The notes under the pieces were generated by a model, which saw nothing but the letters and a program-made list of their open reading frames with translations, had not been told where the DNA came from and did not search any database. A program made the position numbers and the translations under genes. A stretch of DNA of 61,357 bases from Alphaproteobacteria bacterium (GTDB lineage: Bacteria; Pseudomonadota; Alphaproteobacteria; Caulobacterales; Hyphomonadaceae). Below are positions 54,277-61,357 of this stretch, piece by piece; the stretch's first letter is position 1, and each line of letters starts with the position of its first letter. The stretch spans positions 1 to 61,357 of the forward strand of contig JAGWYJ010000018.1 in the NCBI GenBank assembly GCA_018969425.1, given 5' to 3'.

Positions 54277-55065
54277 ATGATTGAAAACCTGTTCTCGCTG
54301 GAAGGCCGCATAGCCCTTGTCACCGGCGGCTCAAGAGGGATCGGCAAGATGATAGCCCGCGGCTTTGTCGAGTCAGGGGCCAAGGTCTACATATCCTCTC
54401 GCAAAGCGGATGCATGCGACGAAACTGCGGCGGAATTATCCGCTTATGGCGCATGTCTGTCCCTGCCCCAGGACATCTCCACGGTGGCGGGATGTCGCCA
54501 GCTCGCAGACGAAATCTACGCGCGTGAAGGAAAGCTGGACATTCTCGTCAACAACGCGGGTGCGGCGTGGGCGGCTGATTTCGAGACTTTTCCGGAATCC
54601 GGCTGGGACAAGGTGATGAATCTGAATGTCAAATCACCCTTCTTTCTGACCCAGGCCCTTCACGCCGCTCTGGCGAAAGCAGCAAGCGACGAGCGGCCGG
54701 CCAAGGTGATCAACATCTGCTCCATCGACGGCATCACGCTGAACCCACTGGAGACCTATTCCTATCATGCCTCAAAGTCTTCACTGATCTATCTGACACG
54801 ACGAATGGCTGCACGCCTCGTCCGTGACCGGATCATCATGACGGGGATCGCACCGGGACCCTTCGCCTCCGAAATGAACCGGGCCGCCCGGGATCAGTCC
54901 GAGGCGGTCGCCGCGCGCACGCCGATGAAACGGATCGGCCGCGATGAAGACATGGCTGGAGCGGCGATCTATCTCGCCTCCCGGGCCGGGGACTATGTAG
55001 TCGGGGACACCATCGCCGTGGACGGGGGAATAGCCTACGCCAACCTCCCGGACAGGGACGCCTGA
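54277..55065 (+). CDS. short-chain dehydrogenase/reductase (FabG/RhlG type)
   Basis: A 262-residue NADP(H)-dependent SDR. It has TGGSRGIGK (residues 16-24), ILVNNAGAAW, the catalytic serine in INICSIDGI and the YHASK motif in SYHASKSSLIYL. The C-terminal TPMKRIGRDEDMAGAAIYLASRAGDYV and DGG loop is of the 3-oxoacyl-reductase kind. Like RhlG, it may reduce a beta-ketoacyl-CoA or -ACP. It lies 56 bases after the acyl-CoA dehydrogenase and 20 before the methyltransferase gene, in one operon. Confidence 0.9.
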   Translation: MIENLFSLEGRIALVTGGSRGIGKMIARGFVESGAKVYISSRKADACDETAAELSAYGACLSLPQDISTVAGCRQLADEIYAREGKLDILVNNAGAAWAADFETFPESGWDKVMNLNVKSPFFLTQALHAALAKAASDERPAKVINICSIDGITLNPLETYSYHASKSSLIYLTRRMAARLVRDRIIMTGIAPGPFASEMNRAARDQSEAVAARTPMKRIGRDEDMAGAAIYLASRAGDYVVGDTIAVDGGIAYANLPDRDA

Positions 55066-55085
55066 AGCACGGTCTGGACGGAGCC

Positions 55086-55682
55086 ATGGGGATCCCCGAA
55101 CCCTCACCCTGGCGGCGCGTCGCAGGACGGGGCGTTTACCCTGCCAGATACGCCTCCTGGCTTGTCTCACCGCTTCGTCGTCTTTTTCTGTCTCCGGAGA
55201 GCCTTATCCGACGGTTCAACGCCCCGAGAGACGGACGCATACTGGAGATCGGCTGCGGTCCGGGATACTTCTCGCCGGCCGCCTCGCGCGCAGTCCCGGA
55301 CGGCGGGCTGGTTATCCTCGATGCGCAGGAGGCCATGATCTCCCTGGCCCTTGAGCGACTTCGCAAGGCCGGGTGCGCCAACATCGCAGCCACAGTCGGG
55401 GATGCGGGACGTCTTCCCTTCAAGGACGGCGTCTTCGACATCGCGTTCATGGCGACAGTTCTGGGCGAAACGGGCGAACCGGCCTCAGCGATGAGAGAGG
55501 CGGCGCGCATTCTGCAGCCGGGAGGAAGATTGTTCGTCACCGAAGCTCTCGGAGACCCCGATCATATGCGCGCCAGGGACGTCCTCAGCCTTGCGGAGGC
55601 GGCGGGTCTCATCCATTCGGGATCATGGGCCAGCGTTATGATCCGGACAGACATGTTCACACGTCCTGATCATGATCGATGA
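55086..55682 (+). CDS. class I SAM-dependent methyltransferase
   Basis: A 198-residue Rossmann-fold methyltransferase. The SAM-binding motif I is GRILEIGCGPGYFS (residues 50-63), the acidic loop is VILDAQEAM, and AATVGDAGRLPFKDGVFDIAF plus AARILQPGGRLFVTEAL are the remaining Methyltransf_11 landmarks. An N-terminal 40-residue cap has ARYASWLVSPLRRLFLSPE. Substrate unknown; sterol-like lipids or small metabolites are possible. Last gene of the operon after the SDR, converging on the sulfatase. Confidence 0.88.
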   Translation: MGIPEPSPWRRVAGRGVYPARYASWLVSPLRRLFLSPESLIRRFNAPRDGRILEIGCGPGYFSPAASRAVPDGGLVILDAQEAMISLALERLRKAGCANIAATVGDAGRLPFKDGVFDIAFMATVLGETGEPASAMREAARILQPGGRLFVTEALGDPDHMRARDVLSLAEAAGLIHSGSWASVMIRTDMFTRPDHDR

Positions 55683-55726
55683 GGGATCAGCCATCGGATC
55701 TGTCAAATATCCTCGAGACTGGCGCC

Positions 55727-57166
55727 CTACTCGGGTCCGCCTCCGTAGAGGATGGGGCGCGGATCGACAGGCTTGCCGGCGACGTAGTCACGGATGAGTT
55801 GCGGGATGCCGGCTTCTCGGGTGAGACCGTCATCCAGGCGTCTGAGGTCCCACTCCCATCGGGCCGGACTCATAGACGATGACCACGCCTGATAGTCAGC
55901 CCGGAGACCAGCGAGCCGTTCGGGTTCCGACTGGGCGAGATCGCGTCGCTCTCCCGAATCTGAAGCAAGATCGAACAACAGCCAGTCGTCTCCAGCGAGG
56001 ATCGCCTTCCAGCGGCCCTTCCTGACCGCCCCCTGAGTCCCATTGCGCCAGAACAGGGCCCGCTCCTCAATTGCGCCCCCACCGCCCCGAAGGACGGGAA
56101 GGAGGTTGCGGCCGTCAAGATCAGGAACAGTCCCAAGGCCTGCTGCGGCAAGGGCTGTCGCAGTGATGTCCATCCCTATACCGGGCTGAGAAAGGACAAG
56201 GCCTGCAGGAATTCGACCGGTCCAGCGAAACAGGGTCGGAACCCGAATCCCACCCTCGAGAACCAGTCCCTTGACGCCGTTCAGAGGAAGATTTGAGGAG
56301 GTCGTCTGCCAGGTCGGCGCCCCGTTGTCCGACGTGAAAACGATGAGAGTCGTCTCGGCCAGACCGTTCGCCTCAACCTCCTGAACTATCCGTCCGACAG
56401 CATCATCGAGAGCCGCCATCATGGCAAGATATGCCCGCCGCCGGGGGTCAGGCTCTGACATGAACCGTTCCAGATAGGCCGCCGTCGACTGCATTGGCGC
56501 GTGGGGCGCATTGAAGGCCACATGCAGAAAGAACGGCTGATCTCGATGCGACCGGATGAAGCGAACCGCTTCATCAGCAAAGGCCTCAGTGGTGTGAGCG
56601 GCCATAGGCGCAGGCTGGGTACCTCGGATGAGGAGCTTCAGTCCGTTCGGCGCATCGGCTGTGTAGGCCATAGCGCCATCCAGAAAACCGTAGAACTCAT
56701 CGAACCCCTTGCCCGTAGGACGCATGTCTCCCTGATAACCGATATGCCACTTGCCGACGGCGCCGGTGGCGTAACCGGCTGCTTTGAGACGCTCGGAAAT
56801 CATGGGCGTGGAGGCGGGAACGCCGAATGACGGATCCGTCTTCTGAACCGGACCCGGATTATTCTCAAATCCGATGCGATGCTGATAACGACCCGTCAAC
56901 AACCCCACCCGGCTGGGTGCGCAGGAGGAGTGAGCAGCGTAAAAGTCCGTCATCCTGGCGCCGCTGCGGGCCAGCCGGTCGATATTGGGAGTGGGGGCTT
57001 CCCGCCACCCCTGAACTCCGAGATCCGCATAGCCGAGGTCGTCGGCAAGAAGGAAAATTATGTTCGGCCGTCCATCGAAGCTGCGCGGCGCAGGCTCAGA
57101 CGCCTGGCACGCCCCCAGCGCCGCCAGGACGGTCAGCGCCAGAAGCGCCTTGAACCATCGAGCCAT
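55727..57166 (-). CDS. lipoprotein sulfatase (formylglycine-dependent)
   Basis: A 479-residue sulfatase that hydrolyses sulfate esters. A lipobox (LAALGAC, C20) anchors it in the periplasm. The active-site cysteine to be converted to formylglycine is C82 in CAPSRVGLLTGRY, with metal residues in FLLADDLGYADLG and later FTSDNGAPTWQ. MARWFKALLA is the preferred start over an upstream ATG. Its divergent neighbour is a second sulfatase. The oxidising enzyme FGE is not in the window. The substrate may be a sulfated polysaccharide, steroid or choline ester. Confidence 0.93.
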   Translation of the reverse strand: MARWFKALLALTVLAALGACQASEPAPRSFDGRPNIIFLLADDLGYADLGVQGWREAPTPNIDRLARSGARMTDFYAAHSSCAPSRVGLLTGRYQHRIGFENNPGPVQKTDPSFGVPASTPMISERLKAAGYATGAVGKWHIGYQGDMRPTGKGFDEFYGFLDGAMAYTADAPNGLKLLIRGTQPAPMAAHTTEAFADEAVRFIRSHRDQPFFLHVAFNAPHAPMQSTAAYLERFMSEPDPRRRAYLAMMAALDDAVGRIVQEVEANGLAETTLIVFTSDNGAPTWQTTSSNLPLNGVKGLVLEGGIRVPTLFRWTGRIPAGLVLSQPGIGMDITATALAAAGLGTVPDLDGRNLLPVLRGGGGAIEERALFWRNGTQGAVRKGRWKAILAGDDWLLFDLASDSGERRDLAQSEPERLAGLRADYQAWSSSMSPARWEWDLRRLDDGLTREAGIPQLIRDYVAGKPVDPRPILYGGGPE

Positions 57167-57318
57167 CTTCGCCTCCCTGAGCCTTTCGACCCGCAAGCCC
57201 CGTTCACGAGGTCATCACTTGTTGCGGAAGAGTAACATCTCTACGCTGGAATGAAAAACAGGAAACGAGGACGAGTCACGAGGTTGCTCGCAGGACCGTC
57301 GCGCAGGAGGGATCAGAC

Positions 57319-58770
57319 ATGCCTATAAACCGTTCTGCCCTGATCTCGTTTCTCCTTCTCCCCGTTCTCGCCTCATGCGCCATGACCGGTCCAGGTTCTG
57401 AGACCCCGGAACCGCTGGTCGAAGGCCGACCTAATGTGGTGATCATTGTGGCGGACGATCTTGGGTCTGCGGACCTCTCGATTTACGGCTCGAGCTTCAG
57501 AACGCCTGAAATTGACGCCCTCGCACGGGAAGGAGTGGTGCTGACCTCAGCGTACGCGACGGCAGCTGTGTGCAGTCCGTCACGGGCTGCGCTCATGACA
57601 GGACGCTATCAGCAACGCTTCGGATTTGAGTATCAGCTCGAAGGCGAGACTCAGAAACGTTTCGGCATCGACACGTCTCAAAGAACTCTGGCGCAGGACC
57701 TCAAGGACGCGGGCTATCGAACAGCCCTGATCGGGAAATGGCATCTGGGTCTCTCTCCCGAGCGCCATCCAAACAGGATGGGCTTCGATGAATTTTACGG
57801 ATTTCGCGGAGGACAGGCGCTATTCGCGACCACCGATGATCCGGACATCGTCTCCTGGCCCCCGCCCGGCGAGAACGACCAGTACTGGAAAACCTACGCC
57901 GCCAGTGACGCGACAGCCTTCCTCGAGCAGGACCAGCCTATCCCCCCGCCTCATCACGCTACCGACGAATTCACCAGCCGGGCCGTGAAATTCATCCGCT
58001 CCGCAAAGGATGATCCGTTCCTTCTGGTCGTCACCTACAGCACGCCTCACGTTCCGCTTCAGGCGACCAGAGACCATCTCGCCCGCGTGTCGGACATTCA
58101 GGATCCGAACCAGCGCATCTACAGGGCCATGGTCAATGAACTTGACCGGGGGGTCGGGGCAATCAGACAGGCGCTGAACGACGCGGGCGTCTCGAAAAAC
58201 ACGCTTGTGATCTTCACGTCCGACAATGGCTGTCCCGACTATATCAACGGAGCATGCTCCAACCGTCCTCTCTCCGGCTGGAAACGCCACCTTCTCGAAG
58301 GCGGGATACGGGTTCCGTTCATCATGAACTGGCCTGACCGGATTTCGGCCGGTCAGGTTCGAGGCGGTCTTGTCAGTCTGCTGGATATCGCCGCCACAGC
58401 GCGCGCGGCAGCCGGGGTGAAAAACGCCAGGGGCGACGGAGAGGATCTTGCCCCGCGCCTTGAAAAGTCCGGGACCGCTCACGGCCATGATCGCCTGTAC
58501 TGGAAGTCCTGGCCGTCCTACGCCATACGCGATCCGAAATGGAAGCTCATGGGAAATGCCGACGCTGACGGCGTCATGGTTCGGATGCTTTTTGATCTCC
58601 AGAACGACCCAGAGGAACTGCACGACCTTATTGATAAGCACCCCGATGAGGCGGCGCGTCTTCAGGCCGAATGGGACGAATGGAACCGGTCTCTCGTTCC
58701 GGGTCTGTGGCCGACCAACAAGATTTTCGATGTGACCATCAACGGACGCGCCCTGAAGGCGGTCAACTGA
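57319..58770 (+). CDS. lipoprotein sulfatase (formylglycine-dependent)
   Basis: A 483-residue sulfatase. The lipobox LLPVLASC lipidates C20; the formylglycine site is C85 in VCSPSRAALMTGRYQQRFG. The metal-binding VIIVADDLGSADLSIYG and the later VIFTSDNGCPDY and IGKWHLG motifs are intact. It is about 30% alike to the divergent sulfatase by eye, with several different loops, so the pair probably acts on different sulfated residues of one substrate. A 150-base gap separates the two starts and should contain both promoters. Confidence 0.93.
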   Translation: MPINRSALISFLLLPVLASCAMTGPGSETPEPLVEGRPNVVIIVADDLGSADLSIYGSSFRTPEIDALAREGVVLTSAYATAAVCSPSRAALMTGRYQQRFGFEYQLEGETQKRFGIDTSQRTLAQDLKDAGYRTALIGKWHLGLSPERHPNRMGFDEFYGFRGGQALFATTDDPDIVSWPPPGENDQYWKTYAASDATAFLEQDQPIPPPHHATDEFTSRAVKFIRSAKDDPFLLVVTYSTPHVPLQATRDHLARVSDIQDPNQRIYRAMVNELDRGVGAIRQALNDAGVSKNTLVIFTSDNGCPDYINGACSNRPLSGWKRHLLEGGIRVPFIMNWPDRISAGQVRGGLVSLLDIAATARAAAGVKNARGDGEDLAPRLEKSGTAHGHDRLYWKSWPSYAIRDPKWKLMGNADADGVMVRMLFDLQNDPEELHDLIDKHPDEAARLQAEWDEWNRSLVPGLWPTNKIFDVTINGRALKAVN

Positions 58771-58819
58771 GCGGCAGCCTCCGTGGCGACCACGACAGGA
58801 AGAAGCAACCAGCTGAAGG

Positions 58820-59794
58820 TCAGATCAACGAAGAGATCCGTTCGAAAAGATCCCGTCGCCCTGAACGAAGACACAAGGTGAGCAGGACGCGAGCCTTCAG
58901 TCCCGACAGCGCCCCTGCGCTGATCAGGCCTCTGCCGAGAAGGTCCGTCTCAGAGCCGGGATACCCATAGGTGCGCTCACAGATACGCCCCGCCCCTACC
59001 CTGGATGAGAGAACAACGGGCATGCGCAGGCACAGATCCCCCAGGGCAGGGACGAGCCGAGCAGGAACATGGCCGGCCCCCATAGCCTCGATCACGCATC
59101 CTTCGTAACCTCCGGCGGCGACATGACGGATCAGGCCGTCGTCGTCATCCATCGAAATTCGAAGAAGAGCGACTCGCGGCCATGGCCCCTCCCCACCCCG
59201 TCCGAGAGAGCCGAAGGAGGGCAGCGTATCGACGCTCAGACGCAACCGCCCCTCATGAACGCGCCCGAGCAGCCCGTTGTCATGCGAACTGAACGCATCT
59301 GTCGCAGTCGTATGCGTTTTGGCGACATACCGGGCGGCATGAACTGCATCATTGATAACGACGCACACCCCCGTCGAGGGAGGCAGAGACGCGGCGGCCC
59401 GGATCGCAGCCGCCAGATTGGCGGGACCATCGGCCCCTGGCGCGCTCGCTCCCCGCATGGCGCCCGTCAGGCAGACGCTGTGACGGCCTTCAATCATAAG
59501 CTCAAGCGCGAAGGCCGTCTCTTCAAGAGTATCGGTTCCCTGCACAATCACAACGCCCCGAGCCCCTCGTCGCGTCTCCTGTTCCACGAGACCCGCAAGC
59601 GTCTCCAGGTGCTCAAAACCAAGATTGGCGCTTGGCGTCGCCATCGCGTCCAGAAGCGTCACCGAGATATCCGTGAGAGCGTCAGCAAGTCCCGCCACAA
59701 GGTCGCCAGCGGTCTGGGACGGTCGAAGCCCGGAAGGACCGGACGTCATCGCGACAGTCCCTCCGGTAGCGATCACGGTGATCCGCGTGGTCAT
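58820..59794 (-). CDS. asparaginase (type I/II L-asparaginase family)
   Basis: A 324-residue amidohydrolase converting L-asparagine to aspartate and ammonia. The two catalytic-threonine motifs are TGGTVAMT (T10-T13 region) and VQGTDTLEETAFAL; LTGAMRGASAPGADGPANL is a further family segment. No signal peptide, so it is cytosolic. It follows the dipeptide epimerase gene by 8 bases and lies in one operon with it, suggesting peptide or amino-acid salvage. Confidence 0.92.
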   Translation of the reverse strand: MTTRITVIATGGTVAMTSGPSGLRPSQTAGDLVAGLADALTDISVTLLDAMATPSANLGFEHLETLAGLVEQETRRGARGVVIVQGTDTLEETAFALELMIEGRHSVCLTGAMRGASAPGADGPANLAAAIRAAASLPPSTGVCVVINDAVHAARYVAKTHTTATDAFSSHDNGLLGRVHEGRLRLSVDTLPSFGSLGRGGEGPWPRVALLRISMDDDDGLIRHVAAGGYEGCVIEAMGAGHVPARLVPALGDLCLRMPVVLSSRVGAGRICERTYGYPGSETDLLGRGLISAGALSGLKARVLLTLCLRSGRRDLFERISSLI

Positions 59795-59802
59795 CTCGTG
59801 AT

Positions 59803-60792
59803 CTACCCGCCCCAGAGCTCAGAGCCGAAACAGAAAAGACGTCCATCCGCATAACGCATGGCGCCCGCGCGATCGTCGATCATCAGGGCCGGACCATCGA
59901 GATCCACAAAATCAGCCATTGTTGCGATGACGTACGCCGGCGCAACACCGAGGGATGTCGGCCCGCTGCATCCGATCATCAGCCCCATTCCACGGGCCTT
60001 CGCCGCACGGGCAAGCTCCAGGCCGGGAGTAAGCCCGCCCGCCTTGTCGAGCTTGATATTGATGGCCTGGTAGCGTTCAGCCAGTGTGTCCAGATCCTCA
60101 ATCCCGCGACAGCTTTCATCGGCGCACACCGGTATCGGCCCGCGATAACCCGCCAGCGCTTCGTCCCTCTTATGGTGCAGCGGCTGCTCGATCAGGACGA
60201 CCCCAAGCGAATGAAGCGCATCTGCAGATCTCTCCAGAGAGTGAAGGTCCCAGGCCTCATTCGCATCCACGATGAACTTCGCTCCCGGGACCGCCTCGGC
60301 GATTGCGCTCACTCGCTCGACAACCTGATCCTTGTCCGCTTTGAGCTTGAGAATGCGATAGCCCCGCTCGGCTGCATCACGGGCGTCCGCGCACATCTTG
60401 GGTATCGGGTTGACGCTGATGGTGAGGTCGACCTCGATGGACTCCTGCCGCGCGACACCCGACCGCTCCCAAACAGTTTGACCAGCCTTGCGACACTCGA
60501 GGTCCCACATGGCGCAGTCAATCGCGTTCCGAACGGAGGAATTCGGAATGAGGTTCGCAATATCCTCCCGGGACGGACTGTCTGAGAGAATGTCCCGCGC
60601 CGCCTCGAGACCTGCGAGGACGTCCTCTCGGGTATGACCGTATTGCTCAAGATAGCTGCACTCGCCCCGACCGATAAAATCACCATCCCGAACGATCGCC
60701 AGGAACAGCGATGAGTTGGCTCGTGAACTCCGTGAAATCCGGAATGTCTCGCGATAGGGCCATTCCTGGTAGGCGTAGAGCAGCTCCATCAT
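59803..60792 (-). CDS. dipeptide epimerase (L-Ala-D/L-Glu epimerase, enolase superfamily)
   Basis: A 329-residue enolase-superfamily enzyme that inverts the second residue of a dipeptide, such as L-Ala-D-Glu from murein recycling. The KxK pair is in YRILKLKADKD, metal ligands are in VDANEAWD, EQPLHH and ADESCRG, and the second lysine is NIKLDKAGG; CSGPTSLGVAP fits the specificity loop of dipeptide epimerases. The ATG overlaps the MaoC-like gene stop as TGATG. Its exact dipeptide cannot be read from sequence. Confidence 0.88.
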   Translation of the reverse strand: MMELLYAYQEWPYRETFRISRSSRANSSLFLAIVRDGDFIGRGECSYLEQYGHTREDVLAGLEAARDILSDSPSREDIANLIPNSSVRNAIDCAMWDLECRKAGQTVWERSGVARQESIEVDLTISVNPIPKMCADARDAAERGYRILKLKADKDQVVERVSAIAEAVPGAKFIVDANEAWDLHSLERSADALHSLGVVLIEQPLHHKRDEALAGYRGPIPVCADESCRGIEDLDTLAERYQAINIKLDKAGGLTPGLELARAAKARGMGLMIGCSGPTSLGVAPAYVIATMADFVDLDGPALMIDDRAGAMRYADGRLFCFGSELWGG

Positions 60793-61357
60793 CAGAAGTC
60801 CTCTTGTTCGAAGAACGCGAGCCCAGAGCTGACGGCGCGCTCACCCGCAGCATTCAGAAGCTCAAAAGCGAAACCCTCAGGCTGCGCATCCCAATGCCGG
60901 AGACAAACGCTGTGTCCGGGAATCGCCATGGCGGAAAAACGACCGGCAAGCCGGGTAAGACGCGTTTTGGGACGATCAAGCGAGAGGAAAGCAAAAGCCC
61001 AAAGGGCCGTGCCGTGAACGATAATGTCAGGAAGCCCCGCAGCCAGCGCTGCCCGTCGCTCTGTATGAATGGGATTCCAGATCGATGCGCACTCAGTGTA
61101 GACGTGCGGAAATCCTCTGGGAACCGGCAGAACCGTTTCCCTGGCCTCTCCGATCCGGATAGGTGCGCGATCCCCGGGGGAAGCAGGAGGCGCATCGGTC
61201 TCGACACCACGGAAAATTGTATCCACGCGGCTCTCGGTCACCACCTCCCCCGAGATCCGCTCCGAAACTCTGATCAGGCTGGTGAGGCGGGCGCCCGCGC
61301 GGGTAGAGTTCATCGCGATCACTTCCCCGGAGACGATGAGGGGAGCCCCCAGCGGCA
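60792..61357 (-). CDS. MaoC/FAS1-like dehydratase domain protein (5' end beyond window)
   Basis: At least 188 residues; the frame stays open to the window edge (reads ...PLGAPLIVSGEVIAMNSTRAG), so the gene begins outside. The segment GAPLIVSGEV...STRAG and TRLTRLAGRF resemble the N-terminal dehydratase/FAS1-like halves of hotdog-fold MaoC proteins, and PHVYTECASIWNPIHTERRAALAAGLPDIIVHGTALWAF holds the hydratase-like NPIH...HG signature. Hydration of an enoyl-CoA or use of a related thioester is likely. A GTG at 61322 is an internal valine, not the start. It is translationally coupled to the epimerase. Confidence 0.82.
   Translation of the reverse strand, partial: PLGAPLIVSGEVIAMNSTRAGARLTSLIRVSERISGEVVTESRVDTIFRGVETDAPPASPGDRAPIRIGEARETVLPVPRGFPHVYTECASIWNPIHTERRAALAAGLPDIIVHGTALWAFAFLSLDRPKTRLTRLAGRFSAMAIPGHSVCLRHWDAQPEGFAFELLNAAGERAVSSGLAFFEQEDF

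Overview
The window is GC-rich, densely packed chromosomal DNA, with short intergenic gaps and many ATGA/TGATG start-stop overlaps. The gene content fits an aerobic, probably marine, alphaproteobacterium: MotB, Bpt, a ChrR-like cupin, two TonB-dependent outer-membrane proteins, sulfatases, acyl-CoA dehydrogenases and a FixK/FNR-type box. A relative of the Caulobacterales (Hyphomonadaceae/Maricaulaceae) or Parvularculales is my best guess; this is inference from gene style, as there is no rRNA to confirm it. I saw no tRNA, rRNA, CRISPR array, insertion sequence or phage gene.

Layout. 1-13 kb is housekeeping and redox: a 2-oxoglutarate oxygenase, a minus-strand run (flavin reductase, hydroxyacid dehydrogenase, ArfB), motB, bpt, lemA, parC, recO, a histone-deacetylase-like hydrolase, a three-gene coupled operon (ChrR-like cupin, DUF6134, SDR) and a cysteine synthase. 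13-30.5 kb is an exopolysaccharide locus: initiating sugar transferase, Wzc-type tyrosine autokinase, outer-membrane beta-barrel, Wza-type export lipoprotein, PPP-type phosphatase, three glycosyltransferases, a polymerase/ligase-like membrane protein, and a ParA ATPase with a 122-residue partner. A sulfur pair (sseA, metC) sits inside this locus. No Wzx flippase is visible.

30.6-40.4 kb holds a crotonase, a DUF6491 lipoprotein, a TonB receptor followed by a strong terminator, fbp, and a desaturase-tetR-receptor-like cluster with palindromes at two promoters, including a perfect FNR/FixK box. A small SET-domain protein follows. 40.7-50 kb has a secreted unknown, a DEDD exonuclease, uvrB, a MORN-repeat protein, a GADEF-EAL signalling protein and threonine aldolase. 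50-61.4 kb is catabolic: two acyl-CoA dehydrogenases, an aldehyde dehydrogenase, an SDR, a methyltransferase, two divergent lipoprotein sulfatases, and an operon of a MaoC-like protein (cut by the window edge), a dipeptide epimerase and asparaginase.

The main candidate for new biology is the ParA/partner pair translationally coupled to polysaccharide genes, which may position the export machine. Others are the PPP phosphatase coupled to wza, a sigma-less ChrR-like protein without its zinc cysteines, and the double-regulated receptor promoter. All functional assignments come from reading translated sequence and motifs; no database search was run.
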